Below are positions 1 through 9,597 of a stretch of 64,000 nt of DNA, piece after piece. The notes below the pieces were generated by a model, which was given only the letters and a program-made list of their open reading frames with translations, was not told where the DNA came from and made no database searches. Source of the DNA: Marinobacter salicampi (GTDB taxonomy: Bacteria > Pseudomonadota > Gammaproteobacteria > Pseudomonadales > Oleiphilaceae); the NCBI RefSeq assembly GCF_011074795.1, contig NZ_JAAMPF010000026.1, positions 1 through 64,000 on the forward strand. The letters are read 5' to 3'. A program made the position numbers and the translations under genes. Position 1 is the first letter of the stretch, and each line of letters opens with the position of its first letter.

Positions 1-63
1 AGTTGGTAGAGCAGTTGGCTTTTAACCAATTGGTCGATGGTTCGAATCCATCACGACCCACCA
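1..63 (+). tRNA. tRNA-Lys (UUU), 5' end cut by window edge
   Basis: The D-arm remnant, an anticodon stem with loop CTTTTAA (anticodon TTT), the T-arm with GGTTCGAATCC and an encoded 3' CCA are all visible. The acceptor 5' strand and part of the D-stem lie before position 1. The 3' acceptor strand ACGACCCA shows that the missing 5' strand should read about GGGTCGT. The anticodon reads AAA/AAG lysine codons. Confidence 0.95.
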
Positions 64-115
64 AATAAGTGAAAATCTACACGCTCTGCACTGGCTAGAG
101 TCGGGTTTTCACAGT

Positions 116-142
116 AAAAGAGCCTTCGGGCTCTTTTTTTTT
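116..142 (+). terminator. Rho-independent terminator after tRNA-Lys
   Basis: An AAGAGCC stem, TTCG tetraloop and GGCTCTT stem are followed by a long T run. It lies about 50 bases after the tRNA 3' end, so it probably ends the tRNA transcript. The rest of the gap up to 352 shows no convincing gene. Confidence 0.9.
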
Positions 143-352
143 GACTAGGAACCCATACATAGTGTGTAAAGCCACTGTTCCTGTCATACGTTGCTACCTT
201 CGATACGTAAACACCTTGGTGCGTGAATACTTCCGGTCCCGGTCCTGGTAACGATCAGGTGAGGATGGCCAACAGTAACAGGATATGTGGACAAACCCAG
301 GGGCGCGGTCGCCGATCGGGCCCTGATTCAGCAAGATACGAGATCACACTGA

Positions 353-1414
353 ATGAGCCGAGCAGACGACCGAATTCTGGTGCAGGAACACCTCGCCCAT
401 GAGTCAGAACCCAAGGCGCTGAACAGGGAGGAGCGTGAGCATCTGGAAGCCCGGATCCGTCAGGCCCTGAAGGACAGGGATGCGGTCCTGGTGGCCCATT
501 ACTATACCGACCCTGATATTCAGCGACTGGCCGAGGAAACCGGTGGCTGCGTCTCGGATTCCCTCGAGATGGCGCGCTTTGGCAATGCTCACCCGGCGTC
601 CACCATCATCGTGGCAGGGGTCAAGTTCATGGGGGAGACTGCAAAGATTCTCAACCCTGAAAAGACGGTGCTGATGCCCACGCTCGAGGCTACCTGCTCG
701 CTGGATATTGGTTGTCCGGCGGACGAATTCTCAGCTTTCTGTGACGAGCATCCCGACCGTACCGTAGTCGTCTATGCCAACACTTCAGCAGCAGTCAAGG
801 CGAGGGCGGACTGGGTGGTCACCTCCAGCTGTGCGCCGGCCATCGTGGAAGCGCTGGACGCCCGGGGCGAGAAGATCCTCTGGGCCCCGGACAAGCACCT
901 GGGCAGCTATATCCAGAAGGCCACCGGTGCTGACATGCTGCTCTGGGACGGGTCGTGCATCGTTCATGAGGAATTCAAGGCCCGCGGTGTTGAAGACCTC
1001 AAGGCCATCTACCCGGACGCCGCGGTACTCGTGCATCCCGAGTCTCCGGCCAACGTGGTTGATATCGCCGATGTGGTGGGCTCGACCTCTCAGTTGATCA
1101 ATGCCGTCCAGACCATGCCCAACGAACAGTTTATCGTGGCCACCGACAACGGCATCTTCTACAAGATGCAGCAGCTTGCACCCAACAAGACGCTCATTGA
1201 AGCGCCAACCGCCGGTAGTGGTGCCACTTGCCGCAGCTGTGCCCATTGTCCGTGGATGGCCATGAATGGGCTGGAGAACCTGCTGCATGTTCTTGAACAC
1301 GGGGGGCAGGAAATCACCGTGGACCCCGACCTTCGTGAGCAGGCTCTGAAGCCTCTGCGCCGGATGCTGGATTTCACTGCCAACATGGATCTGAAAGCGG
1401 TCGGTAATGCCTGA
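353..1414 (+). CDS. nadA: Quinolinate synthase A
   Basis: NadA condenses iminoaspartate with dihydroxyacetone phosphate to quinolinate in de novo NAD synthesis and carries an oxygen-sensitive 4Fe-4S cluster in the cytoplasm. The 353-residue protein has the family's usual length. The three expected cluster cysteines are at about C115 (in [10 protein letters not shown]), C202 and C299, the last in a CRSCAHC motif. DNGIFYKM and [10 protein letters not shown] are typical NadA stretches. No strong ribosome binding site precedes the ATG, so the start is chosen by length and frame. It stands alone and converges on the M48 protease gene. NadB is not in the window. Confidence 0.96.
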   Translation: MSRADDRILVQEHLAHESEPKALNREEREHLEARIRQALKDRDAVLVAHYYTDPDIQRLAEETGGCVSDSLEMARFGNAHPASTIIVAGVKFMGETAKILNPEKTVLMPTLEATCSLDIGCPADEFSAFCDEHPDRTVVVYANTSAAVKARADWVVTSSCAPAIVEALDARGEKILWAPDKHLGSYIQKATGADMLLWDGSCIVHEEFKARGVEDLKAIYPDAAVLVHPESPANVVDIADVVGSTSQLINAVQTMPNEQFIVATDNGIFYKMQQLAPNKTLIEAPTAGSGATCRSCAHCPWMAMNGLENLLHVLEHGGQEITVDPDLREQALKPLRRMLDFTANMDLKAVGNA

Positions 1415-1443
1415 CGCTTTTGACGCTCAGCCTGACTAGCTAG

Positions 1444-2922
1444 CTAACGGCTGCGTGCCAGCGCATCGGAAACCTGGGATAGGCGTTCGGTAACGATCTG
1501 CCTAAGAGGGGCGTCCGGTGGCACTTTTTCCTGTGCCTGCCTGAGTTGGCGTTCCGCCGACTCAAGATCGCCCATGAGGATCTCATACTCGGCCCTTGCC
1601 CTGTGCACCGCGACGATGTCGCGGGCCTGTCCGGCAGCCTCCGCCAGTTTGAGCCAGTAGTCCTCCCGGTGGGGGTAGTCACGGGTCAGGCTGCGCAGGT
1701 GTTCGGCAGCACGGGGCGCGTTGCCGGCCTTGAGTTCGGTCTCGGCCAGCGTGGCGGTAATGGGGCGATTGCCGGGGTTGCGTCGCAAGGCATCCTGCAA
1801 CAGGTCCCGGGCCTCATCGGTTTTCGACTGGGCAATTAACGCTTGGGCCAGGGTCACCTGGTAGGTGATGCGGGCGGGGCGAGCGTCCAGAAGCTGCCTG
1901 AGTTTGGCTTCCGCCTCACCGGCACGGTCGGCAGCAAGATAGGCCACAGCCAGTCCATATTTGGCCGCATCCACTTTATCTGCGCCGTCGGTGTCCATGT
2001 ATTCCTCGAAGGCCTTTACCGCATCCGTAGGCGAGCGGGCGTAGTGGACCTGCAGCCGTGCACGCACGAGATGATATTCCAGGGCATCTTCAACATCGGC
2101 AACAGGATACTGCTCGGCACGACCACGGGTGTCGGATACCCGACTCTGGCTGAGGGGGTGGGTCGACAGGTACTCGGGCACCTGATTACCCTGTAACCGG
2201 TTCTGACGCATCATGATTTCGAACATTTCCGGCATGCCCCGGGGGTCCATGCCTGCATCAGCCATAACCTCAAGGCCGACCCGGTCTGCTTCCTGCTCAT
2301 TGGCTCGGCTGTACTGCAGCATGTTCTGTACCGCTAAAGCCTGAGTGCCGGCAATGGCAGCTATACCCACGTCAGATTTGGTAACCGCTGAAAGAATAAT
2401 GCCCGCGATCATCCCGGCCATGGTCAGAGGCGCGCTGGTTTCCTGTTGTTCCAGGCGCCGGGCAAAGTGACGCTGGCTCAGGTGGGCAAGCTCGTGCGCG
2501 ATCACTGACGCAAACTGTTGTTCCGTTCGTGCGTTGAGGAATAGCCCGCCGTTTACCCCAATGATGTTGCCTGGTACCGCGAACGCATTCAGTGCCGGGC
2601 TGTCAATCACGACCAGCGCCACCGATCTGTCCTGCAGGCTGACGGAGGGAAGCAGGCGGTAGACGATCGATTCCAGATAATCATGGACCAGGGGGTCCTG
2701 TATCTGGTCTGCGGACCGGCGCAGTGACCGCATGACCTGCTGGCCGATCTCGCTCTCCATCTGGCCGGAGATCAGGCCGCCGCCAACCCCGCCAAAGGTG
2801 GGCAGGGCATTGTCTTCAGCTGCTTGCAGCGCGGGCTGGAACAGAAGTGAGCCGGCTAAAAGCAGCGTTGGCGCCAGACGCCTGGTGGGGCGAAGTACCC
2901 TTAGAGGGGGAACGAACGTCAT
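1444..2922 (-). CDS. M48 family periplasmic metalloprotease with TPR tail (BepA-like)
   Basis: Zinc metalloprotease of the M48 family, resembling BepA, which helps assemble or degrade outer-membrane proteins such as LptD. The catalytic HELAH motif is at about residues 143-147, and the later conserved glutamate lies in RANEQEADRVG. The C-terminal half (from about residue 270) is helical and TPR-like. I prefer the ATG at 2922 (492 aa) because it gives a clean signal peptide: a basic start, a leucine-rich core and ALQAAED as the cleavage region. An in-frame ATG at 2976 adds 18 unlikely residues. It is divergent from the TusA-like gene, with about 120 bases between them. Confidence 0.9.
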   Translation of the reverse strand: MTFVPPLRVLRPTRRLAPTLLLAGSLLFQPALQAAEDNALPTFGGVGGGLISGQMESEIGQQVMRSLRRSADQIQDPLVHDYLESIVYRLLPSVSLQDRSVALVVIDSPALNAFAVPGNIIGVNGGLFLNARTEQQFASVIAHELAHLSQRHFARRLEQQETSAPLTMAGMIAGIILSAVTKSDVGIAAIAGTQALAVQNMLQYSRANEQEADRVGLEVMADAGMDPRGMPEMFEIMMRQNRLQGNQVPEYLSTHPLSQSRVSDTRGRAEQYPVADVEDALEYHLVRARLQVHYARSPTDAVKAFEEYMDTDGADKVDAAKYGLAVAYLAADRAGEAEAKLRQLLDARPARITYQVTLAQALIAQSKTDEARDLLQDALRRNPGNRPITATLAETELKAGNAPRAAEHLRSLTRDYPHREDYWLKLAEAAGQARDIVAVHRARAEYEILMGDLESAERQLRQAQEKVPPDAPLRQIVTERLSQVSDALARSR

Positions 2923-3040
2923 AGGTGGCCTGATATACTTCCAAGAGTCAGTGCATTGCCGCTTAGTCATCGGCATAATGCGGTTAAATAATCACGGCGA
3001 CAGTATGCCTGTTACCACTATCAAATTTGCCTAAATCACT

Positions 3041-3268
3041 ATGCCAGACAAAACCCTGGACACGTCCGGACTGCGTTGCCCGATGCCCCTGCTGAAAACC
3101 AAACTGGAACTCAATGCCATGACCCCCGGGCAGGAACTGGAGGTTATCTCAACGGACGCCGGTTCGGCGCGGGATATCCCGTCGTTCTTAAAGCTAACAT
3201 CTCATGTGTTGGTAAGCACGTCGGAATCAGACGGTTATTACCGATTCCTTATAAGACGCGGACAGTGA
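3041..3268 (+). CDS. tusA: TusA-family sulfurtransferase
   Basis: A 75-residue protein of the TusA/SirA fold. The hallmark CPMP motif places the sulfur-carrying cysteine at C13 (GLRCPMPLLKTK). Family members pass persulfide sulfur to tRNA thiolation, molybdenum cofactor or other acceptors in the cytoplasm. Several paralogues are common per genome, so the exact acceptor cannot be told. The gene is followed after 30 bases by the membrane permease at 3299, probably in one transcript. In many gammaproteobacteria a TusA-like gene sits between an M48 protease and a PerM permease, as here. Confidence 0.88.
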   Translation: MPDKTLDTSGLRCPMPLLKTKLELNAMTPGQELEVISTDAGSARDIPSFLKLTSHVLVSTSESDGYYRFLIRRGQ

Positions 3269-3298
3269 CGATTTGTTCCTCGGTCGCCGGAGACTTTG

Positions 3299-4366
3299 AT
3301 GGTTAACATTTTACGGGGTCTTGCCCGGAAATACTTTTCCGATGAAGAAGCAATCATCCTTTTTCTGCTGCTGCTCTTCGGAACCCTGACAGTAATATTT
3401 CTCGGCCACATCCTGGCGCCTGTCATCGCGGCCATGATCATCGCGTTTATCCTCCAGGGGCTTGTTACCCGACTGGTTCTCTGGGGGATTCCAGAATTCG
3501 TCGCCATCCTTGGGGTCTTCCTGGTATTCCTGGGTACCCTGGTGGGCTTTCTGTTCGGGCTGCTGCCCCTGGTCTGGACCCAGGTGGCATCCCTGGCCGG
3601 CGAGACGCCACGAATATTCCGCGAGACCCAGGCGTATATTGAACTGCTGCCGGAACAATACCCGAACCTGGTGTCTATCGAGCAGGTGGATACCTTATTC
3701 CGTCAGTTGACGTCGGAGGCGGCGAGCATGACCCAGTGGCTTGTGTCCTTTTCCCTCGCCAGCATACCCGATGTTTTCGCCCTGCTGATCTATATGGTGC
3801 TTCTGCCGATACTGGTGTTTTTCTTCCTGAAGGACCGGGCTGTGCTCCTTGGTGCTCTCGCCAAGCTGCTGCCCAGCCAGCGACCGATGATGCTGAGGAT
3901 ATGGAATGAAGTGAACCTGCAGTGTGCCAATTACGTGCGAGGCAAAGCGGTAGAGATTCTGATCGTCGGCGGAGCCACCTACGTCAGCTTCAAGTTATTG
4001 GGCGTTCCCTATGCTGCCCTGTTGTCGCTGCTGGTCGGTCTGAGCGTGGTCATTCCTTACATCGGTGCCGCTGTCGTCACGGTGCCGGTCGCGATGATTG
4101 CCCTGTTCGCGTTCGGGTGGGGCAGTGAGTTCATCTGGGTTATGGTGGTCTATGGCATTATCCAGGGGCTGGATGGCAATGTGCTGGTGCCTTTGCTGTT
4201 CTCCGAGGTCAATAACCTCCACCCGGTTGTTATCATTGTGGCGGTTCTGTTCTTTGGCGGCATCTGGGGCCTATGGGGCGTATTTTTTGCCATTCCGCTG
4301 GCCACGCTCTTCAAGGCCGTATTCTCGGCATGGCCTGTCAATCACAAGGCAGACGCAGTGCGGTAG
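3299..4366 (+). CDS. AI-2E/PerM family membrane permease
   Basis: A 355-residue inner-membrane protein of the AI-2E (UPF0118/PerM) family. Two hydrophobic segments lie close to the N-terminus, a cytoplasm-exposed polar region follows at about 90-140, and a cluster of membrane helices fills the second half. DGNVLVPLLFSEVNNLHPVV is the typical conserved stretch. The ATG at 3299 has GGAG six bases upstream; the in-frame TTG at 3296 is less likely. The transported substrate is unknown for this clade. It sits with the TusA-like gene and upstream of dapA. Confidence 0.9.
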   Translation: MVNILRGLARKYFSDEEAIILFLLLLFGTLTVIFLGHILAPVIAAMIIAFILQGLVTRLVLWGIPEFVAILGVFLVFLGTLVGFLFGLLPLVWTQVASLAGETPRIFRETQAYIELLPEQYPNLVSIEQVDTLFRQLTSEAASMTQWLVSFSLASIPDVFALLIYMVLLPILVFFFLKDRAVLLGALAKLLPSQRPMMLRIWNEVNLQCANYVRGKAVEILIVGGATYVSFKLLGVPYAALLSLLVGLSVVIPYIGAAVVTVPVAMIALFAFGWGSEFIWVMVVYGIIQGLDGNVLVPLLFSEVNNLHPVVIIVAVLFFGGIWGLWGVFFAIPLATLFKAVFSAWPVNHKADAVR

Positions 4367-4453
4367 CGGCTCGTCTGGTTTATATTTGGTGCGGTCTCTT
4401 GTGTCAGTTCCCGGCCAACATTACCATTACCTTTTTATTCAGGCGGAGTCTTT

Positions 4454-5329
4454 ATGATTACTGGTAGCCTTGTCGCACTGGTGACCCCCATGCACCCGGA
4501 CGGGGAAGTACACTGGGAGCATCTGGACAACCTGGTGGACTTTCACATTGAAAATGGCACCCACGGTATCGTCGCCGTTGGCACCACCGGTGAATCCTCC
4601 ACTCTGGACCCCGATGAGCATCTTGAGGTTATCGGCCATATCATAAAGCGGGTCAATGGCCGCATTCCCGTCATCGCAGGTACCGGCGGCAACTCTACCC
4701 GAGAGGCCATCGAGCTTACCCGGGAAGCCCACAAACTCGGCGCGGATGCCTGTCTTCTGGTAGTGCCCTACTACAACAAGCCAACCCAGGAAGGGCTTTA
4801 CAGGCATTTCAAGGCCATCGCAGAGGCCGTTCCGGTCAACCAGATTCTCTATAACGTACCGGGCCGAACCGCCTGTGACATGCTGAATGAAACAGTTGAG
4901 CGTCTTGCTGATATCCCCAACATTATTGGCATCAAGGACGCTACCGGCAACATCCCCCGGGGCAGTGAGCTGATCCAGGCTGTGGCCGGACGCCTGGCTG
5001 TCTATTCCGGCGACGATGCCACCGCTGCCGACCTCATACTGGCCGGGGGCAAGGGCAATGTTTCTGTTACCGCCAACGTGGCCCCCGAGGGTATGTCCGC
5101 CCTGTGTGAAGCCGCGCTTGCGGGCAACCGTGAAGAGGTTGAACGGATCAACGAGTCATTGATGCCGTTGCACCGCAAGCTCTTCATGGAAGCCAACCCG
5201 ATTCCCGTCAAGTGGGCACTGCAGCGCATGGGCCTGATTGGTGAAGGTATCCGCTTGCCGCTGACGCCACTGAATGAGAAGTTCCATGGCGATGTTGAAG
5301 ACGCCCTGAAGGCGGCTGGTGCCCTCTGA
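4454..5329 (+). CDS. dapA: 4-hydroxy-tetrahydrodipicolinate synthase
   Basis: Condenses pyruvate with aspartate semialdehyde, the first committed step to lysine and diaminopimelate. At 291 aa it matches the E. coli enzyme in length and numbering. The GTTGES motif holds T44-T45, Y133 and R138 lie in [10 protein letters not shown], and the Schiff-base lysine is K161 in [17 protein letters not shown] stands seven bases before the ATG. The next gene, bamC, starts 41 bases downstream, reproducing the conserved dapA-bamC pair of gammaproteobacteria. Confidence 0.98.
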   Translation: MITGSLVALVTPMHPDGEVHWEHLDNLVDFHIENGTHGIVAVGTTGESSTLDPDEHLEVIGHIIKRVNGRIPVIAGTGGNSTREAIELTREAHKLGADACLLVVPYYNKPTQEGLYRHFKAIAEAVPVNQILYNVPGRTACDMLNETVERLADIPNIIGIKDATGNIPRGSELIQAVAGRLAVYSGDDATAADLILAGGKGNVSVTANVAPEGMSALCEAALAGNREEVERINESLMPLHRKLFMEANPIPVKWALQRMGLIGEGIRLPLTPLNEKFHGDVEDALKAAGAL

Positions 5330-5370
5330 AACCTTCCCCATTTCTGAATTCGTATTTCTGGAGTAACCGG

Positions 5371-6432
5371 ATGGATGTGCAGTGCAAAAAGGTCCTGGCA
5401 GGCGCAGTGTGTGGCGTGTGGCTGCTGGCAGCCACCGGTTGCAGCTTCATTGAGGACCGTTCCGACAACTACGTAAACGAGCCCGAAGGCCAGCCCCTGA
5501 AAACACGGGACGGGGAACCCTTACCCCGTCAGCGAGAGGCGTTCCCCATCCGTGAGGTGGGCGTGGAAAACTCCGCCAAGCTCTCTCCCTCGGACATACC
5601 CGAGCCACCGGACATGACGGCTGAGATCCTTGACAGGAACTACGTCATTGAGGACCTGGGTGATCAGAGCTGGGTTCTGATCAACGAAGTACCCGGTCGT
5701 GTCTGGCCGTCGGTCTCGGCTTTCCTTAACGACAGCGGCCTGGGTGTAGCTTTTGACAGCACCCAGTTGGGTATTATCCAGAGTGAAGTGGCCACCTACA
5801 GCCGTCGCGCCCGTGACCTGCTTGAGCTATCCGACGCCGATGCGGATGGCAGGGTCACCCTGGTCCAGGCGCGGGTTGCACCCGGTGTCCGCCGTAAGAC
5901 CACCGAAGTGCAGTTCCGGGTAAGGGAAGCTGAATCCGCTCCGGATCAGTTGCTGCCGTGGCGCAGTGAGTCCCGGTCACCGGAAGTCGAGCGCAAGCTG
6001 CTGGAATCCCTGGCGACTTTCCTCAAGAGCCGGGAAGATAACAAATCCTATTCCCGGGCTGCCCTGCGCATGTCCAATGCGCCCAAGGTAAAGCTGGTTT
6101 CAGAAGGGGAGAAGGCCGCTGGTATCGAGATGTCCATCTCTTATGAGCGGGCCTGGGCAGAAGTCCGGCGTGCCCTTGAGGAGGCTGAAATCCCCGTGGT
6201 CGACCTGGACCGTTCCGAAGGCAAACTTTACGTTGACTTCCGCTCCGAAGACGAGCGCTCTCCGGGCTGGTTCAGCTGGTTCCGGGAAGACCCCGAGCCT
6301 GAGTATACCTTTTACGTGAGGCTGACCGAGACTGGCGACGGCATTTTCTTGACCACAGGAAAAGCGGAAGATTACACGGGCAGTGACCGCTCCCAGAGGC
6401 TTCTCTCCGAGCTTTTCGAGTACCTCTATTAG
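5371..6432 (+). CDS. bamC: Outer membrane assembly lipoprotein BamC
   Basis: Accessory lipoprotein of the BAM complex, which folds beta-barrel proteins into the outer membrane. The signal peptide ends in a lipobox LAATGC, giving a lipidated cysteine at about residue 24, followed by the extended unstructured segment typical of BamC. Two helix-grip domains follow, the second at about 245-353. Its 353 residues match the family. GGAG lies upstream of the ATG. It follows dapA and precedes purC, the standard arrangement. Confidence 0.95.
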   Translation: MDVQCKKVLAGAVCGVWLLAATGCSFIEDRSDNYVNEPEGQPLKTRDGEPLPRQREAFPIREVGVENSAKLSPSDIPEPPDMTAEILDRNYVIEDLGDQSWVLINEVPGRVWPSVSAFLNDSGLGVAFDSTQLGIIQSEVATYSRRARDLLELSDADADGRVTLVQARVAPGVRRKTTEVQFRVREAESAPDQLLPWRSESRSPEVERKLLESLATFLKSREDNKSYSRAALRMSNAPKVKLVSEGEKAAGIEMSISYERAWAEVRRALEEAEIPVVDLDRSEGKLYVDFRSEDERSPGWFSWFREDPEPEYTFYVRLTETGDGIFLTTGKAEDYTGSDRSQRLLSELFEYLY

Positions 6433-6483
6433 GCTTTACCAGGGCAGGATTGGTTACTTTCGGGCATCTGTTAAATCGTACGG

Positions 6484-6502
6484 TGCCGGCTTTCAGCCGG
6501 CA
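6484..6502 (+). other. Short perfect hairpin in the purC leader
   Basis: TGCCGGC and GCCGGCA form a seven-pair stem around a TTTCA loop, 17 bases before the purC start. There is no T run, so it is not a standard terminator. It may tune read-through or translation between bamC and purC, or be incidental. Confidence 0.35.
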
Positions 6503-6519
6503 GCCACTGGAGAAGATCA

Positions 6520-7233
6520 ATGGAAAAGCGCGACGAGCTCTACGCCGGAAAGGCAAAGTCGGTCTACCGGACAGACGATCCTGATCGGTTCGTTCTTTTG
6601 TTTCGGGACGACACCTCGGCATTTGATGGCGAAAAGAAAGAGCAGCTCAACCGCAAGGGTATGGTAAATAACCGCTTTAATGCGTTCATCATGGAGAAGC
6701 TCGAGCAGGCGGGCGTGCCCACCCACTTCGAGGGTTTGCTGTCTCCGACTGAGTCCCTGGTAAAGAAACTGGATATGATTCCGGTAGAGTGTGTGGTGCG
6801 TAACGTCTCCGCAGGCAGCCTGTGCCGGCGCCTGGGCGTTGAAGAAGGCCAGACCCTGACTCCGCCCACCTTCGAGCTGTTCCTGAAGAATGACGCCCTC
6901 CACGACCCCATGGTGAACGAGTCCTTGGTAGTCACGTTCGGTTGGGCCAATACCGCGGAACTGTCACAAATGAAAGCACTGACTTATAAAGTCAACGATG
7001 TGCTCAAGTCCCTGTTTGAAGATGCCGGGATGCTCCTGGTTGACTACAAGCTCGAGTTCGGGCGTTCCGAAGGGGCCATTGTCCTGGGGGATGAGTTCAG
7101 CCCGGACGGCTGTCGGATCTGGGACAAGGCGACCCGCAAGAAGATGGACAAGGACCGTTTCAGGCAGGGTCTTGGTGACGTCATCGAGACCTATGAAGAA
7201 GTCGGTCGGCGGCTTGGTATCCAGTTTGACTGA
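6520..7233 (+). CDS. purC: SAICAR synthetase
   Basis: Phosphoribosylaminoimidazole-succinocarboxamide synthase joins aspartate to CAIR in purine synthesis, using ATP. The 237 residues match the bacterial enzyme. The N-terminal [27 protein letters not shown] and the [12 protein letters not shown] region are strongly diagnostic. A GGAGAAG ribosome site lies nine bases before the ATG. It is the last of the dapA-bamC-purC run. Confidence 0.98.
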   Translation: MEKRDELYAGKAKSVYRTDDPDRFVLLFRDDTSAFDGEKKEQLNRKGMVNNRFNAFIMEKLEQAGVPTHFEGLLSPTESLVKKLDMIPVECVVRNVSAGSLCRRLGVEEGQTLTPPTFELFLKNDALHDPMVNESLVVTFGWANTAELSQMKALTYKVNDVLKSLFEDAGMLLVDYKLEFGRSEGAIVLGDEFSPDGCRIWDKATRKKMDKDRFRQGLGDVIETYEEVGRRLGIQFD

Positions 7234-7271
7234 AAGCCATACCGCCAGCCCAACAAAAACTGAGGTGATTT

Positions 7272-8012
7272 ATGCGTAAACTGTTTCTGGCGGTATCGTC
7301 CGTCGCTCTTGTCACGCCTTTTGTGGCTTCAACTGCCAGCGCTGACATCGTTGGCCTGGGCGCCAATGTCAGCTACTGGGATTCCGGCCTGAGTGGCAAG
7401 GCCACCACCAATGGGGATCAGGTTGATATTGAAAACGATCTGGACCTGAGCAGTGATAGCAACGCCAATCTTACAGCCTACCTGGAGCATCCTCTTCCCC
7501 TCCTTCCCAACGTCCGGCTGAGTTATGTTTCCACCGAACACACCGGTACCGGCAATCTTGGGGTGAGGTTCGATTCTATCGGTGCAGGTGCCGATGTCCG
7601 GTCTGATCTGGACCTCAGCCAGCTGGACCTGACCCTGTACTACGAAATTCTGGACAACTGGGTCAACCTGGACGCCGGCCTCACCGTCAGGAAGCTCGAC
7701 GGTGAACTGCTGGTTCAGGAAATCGGTGGTACCCAGGCCAGCGAAACCGACATCGATGGGGTGCTTCCCATGGGCTATCTTGCCGCCCGTTTTGACCTTC
7801 CTTTCTCGGGTGTTTCGGCCGGCGCCGAAGGTAACTTCATCAGCTTTGACGGGGACTCCGTCTATGATGTGACCGCCTACGGCCAGTATGAGATCTCGCT
7901 GCTGCAGCTCCGTGCCGGTTACCGGCAGATGGCGATCGATTATGAGGATGGCAACGACCGCCTTGATATCGAGCTGGACGGGCCTTTCATAAGTGCGGGC
8001 GTGACTTTCTGA
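7272..8012 (+). CDS. Small outer-membrane beta-barrel protein (TIGR04219-like)
   Basis: A 246-residue secreted protein with a clear signal peptide (cleavage near ASADI, about residue 25). Alternating polar and hydrophobic strands end in the aromatic C-terminus ISAGVTF, as expected of a barrel recognised by BAM. GLGANVSYWDSGLSG and the central LPNVRLSYV are typical of the TIGR04219 outer-membrane family, whose function is unknown. GAGGTGA precedes the ATG, and a strong terminator follows the gene. Confidence 0.82.
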   Translation: MRKLFLAVSSVALVTPFVASTASADIVGLGANVSYWDSGLSGKATTNGDQVDIENDLDLSSDSNANLTAYLEHPLPLLPNVRLSYVSTEHTGTGNLGVRFDSIGAGADVRSDLDLSQLDLTLYYEILDNWVNLDAGLTVRKLDGELLVQEIGGTQASETDIDGVLPMGYLAARFDLPFSGVSAGAEGNFISFDGDSVYDVTAYGQYEISLLQLRAGYRQMAIDYEDGNDRLDIELDGPFISAGVTF

Positions 8013-8065
8013 GTCAGCCTTTGGCAACGCCTCCGGTAATCTGTCGTTAGCCGCTGCAGGCAACT

Positions 8066-8095
8066 AAAAAGAGCGCTCTTGTAGCGCTCTTTTTT
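8066..8095 (+). terminator. Rho-independent terminator after the barrel gene
   Basis: AAGAGCGCT and AGCGCTCTT pair around a CTTGT loop, flanked by an A run and a T run, so it could work in both directions. Confidence 0.93.
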
Positions 8096-8208
8096 ATGAC
8101 CAGTGCCTCGGGCCAAGTTCTTGCAAATGTTCAGGGTGCGTTCGGGCACTGCTATTCTGTAAACTGTGCCTTCCATAAAACCCCTTCGATTGAACTCGGG
8201 AGAGTGTC

Positions 8209-9216
8209 TTGAAAATTCTGGTCACCGGGACTGCCGGCTTTATTGGTTCACACCTCGCCCATCGCCTCCTTGATAGAGGTGATGAAGTCATTGGTGTCGA
8301 TAATGTTAACGACTATTACGACGTGACTCTCAAGGAAGCTCGCCTGGCCAGGCTCAAGGACAAACCGGGGTTCAAAGAGGTGCGGCAGGACGTGTCCGAC
8401 CGCGCAGCCATGGCAGCGCTGTTTGAGGAGCACAAGCCCGAGAGGGTAGTTCATCTGGCGGCGCAGGCCGGGGTCCGGTACTCGATCGAGAACCCGAATG
8501 CCTACGTGGATGCCAATCTTGTCGGCTTCATGAATATCCTCGAGGGCTGCCGACACAACCAGGTCAAACACCTGGTGTACGCATCAAGCAGTTCGGTATA
8601 CGGTGCAAATGAAGCCATGCCGTTCTCCGTCCATGACAACGTAGACCACCCGCTGAGTCTGTACGCCGCCTCCAAGAAAGCCAATGAACTGATGGCCCAC
8701 ACCTACAGCCATCTCTACCAACTGCCCACCACGGGCCTGCGCTTTTTCACCGTATATGGCCCTTGGGGCCGACCCGACATGGCGCTGTTCATTTTCACCA
8801 AAAAAATACTGGCCGGCGAGCCCATTGATGTCTTCAATCACGGCAACCACCGCCGGGATTTCACCTACATCGACGATATTGTTGAGGGCGTTATCCGTAC
8901 GCTGGACAACGTGGCCACCCCCAACGAGCAGTGGTCAGGCCAGAACCCGGACCCGGGCACAAGCATGGCCCCTTACCGCCTGTACAACATAGGCAGCAAC
9001 AATCCGGTGGAGCTCTCGCGTTTTATCGAAATCATCGAAGAGCGCGTGGGCCGCAAGGCCGAGAAGAACCTGCTGCCATTACAGCCTGGAGACGTGCCCG
9101 CCACCTATGCCAACGTGGATGCCTTAATTGATGACGTGGGGTACAAGCCTGCAACACCGGTGGAAGAGGGCATTGCAAACTTTGTGGACTGGTATCGGGA
9201 CTACTACAAGCTATGA
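8209..9216 (+). CDS. NAD-dependent sugar epimerase, UDP-glucuronate 4-epimerase type
   Basis: A 335-residue extended short-chain dehydrogenase. The NAD-binding GTAGFIG is at residues 7-13 and the catalytic Y152-x3-K156 is in LYAASKKAN. The [16 protein letters not shown] stretch and the [11 protein letters not shown] block are typical of the CapI/LspL group, which interconverts UDP-glucuronate and UDP-galacturonate. The product would feed surface polysaccharide made by the neighbouring glycosyltransferases. The start is a TTG with GGGAGAG just upstream; no in-frame ATG fits. The exact sugar substrate is inferred from the family. Confidence 0.9.
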   Translation: MKILVTGTAGFIGSHLAHRLLDRGDEVIGVDNVNDYYDVTLKEARLARLKDKPGFKEVRQDVSDRAAMAALFEEHKPERVVHLAAQAGVRYSIENPNAYVDANLVGFMNILEGCRHNQVKHLVYASSSSVYGANEAMPFSVHDNVDHPLSLYAASKKANELMAHTYSHLYQLPTTGLRFFTVYGPWGRPDMALFIFTKKILAGEPIDVFNHGNHRRDFTYIDDIVEGVIRTLDNVATPNEQWSGQNPDPGTSMAPYRLYNIGSNNPVELSRFIEIIEERVGRKAEKNLLPLQPGDVPATYANVDALIDDVGYKPATPVEEGIANFVDWYRDYYKL

Positions 9217-9302
9217 AGCGTCAATATTCCTTACATGCTCAGCGCTGCCTGTAACCGCTGACCCCTGCAGGGAGTACATTTAAGTACGGCTTTATGCTTT
9301 TG

Positions 9303-9325
9303 GGGCCCTGGCAGGGCCCTTTTTA
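9303..9325 (+). terminator. Rho-independent terminator after the epimerase gene
   Basis: Two GGGCCC arms around TGGCA form a GC-rich stem followed by five T residues. Confidence 0.85.
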
Positions 9326-9396
9326 TTGTCTGCCAAACTAACTGCCAACGGAAAGATCTCTGCTCAACTGTGTTCCTCACCTAATTATTGTGGATG

Positions 9397-9413
9397 TGTC
9401 ATAAGTTTTTACA
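9397..9413. promoter_or_regulatory. Candidate activator site TGT-N11-ACA
   Basis: A 17-base element TGT-N11-ACA lies 76 bases upstream of the sigma-54-like promoter at 9488. Similar 17-base elements occur at 53957-53973 and 54036-54052 near the other PEP-CTERM gene. Read on one strand they share TGTAAA at one end. The spacing suits an enhancer-binding protein such as PrsR, but the match is short and unproven. Confidence 0.3.
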
Positions 9414-9487
9414 CCTATTCGCGCCTCGCCATGGAATTGAGAATGTCAATTACATTTTTTAAATATGAATCAATAATATGGGTTTTC

Positions 9488-9503
9488 TGGTGCCGATCTT
9501 GCT
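9488..9503 (+). promoter_or_regulatory. Sigma-54-like promoter of the VWA PEP-CTERM gene
   Basis: TGGTGCCGATCTTGCT has the invariant GG and GC separated by exactly ten bases and a good TTGCT -12 element. The -24 half differs from TGGCAC at two positions. Transcription would begin near 9514, leaving a leader of about 84 bases before the ATG at 9598. An IHF-like AATCAA lies just upstream in an AT-rich tract. Confidence 0.55.
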
Positions 9504-9597
9504 ATGGCATCGTCGCTTCGGCATTGCAGTAAAAACTTTGAACGCCATTGTTGGTTTGTCGTTGCACGATGCATCTATTTTCTTAAGGAGAAGAAGA

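Noticed and set aside
1546..2196. Plus-strand frames opposite the M48 protease gene
   Set aside because: They are shadows of the protease gene, which has signal peptide and HELAH motif.
8248..8571. Minus-strand frame opposite the epimerase
   Set aside because: Shadow of the epimerase gene with no ribosome site or motifs.
9478..9597. Upstream extension of the VWA PEP-CTERM frame
   Set aside because: It would cover the sigma-54-like promoter, and the ATG at 9598 has a clear ribosome site and signal peptide.
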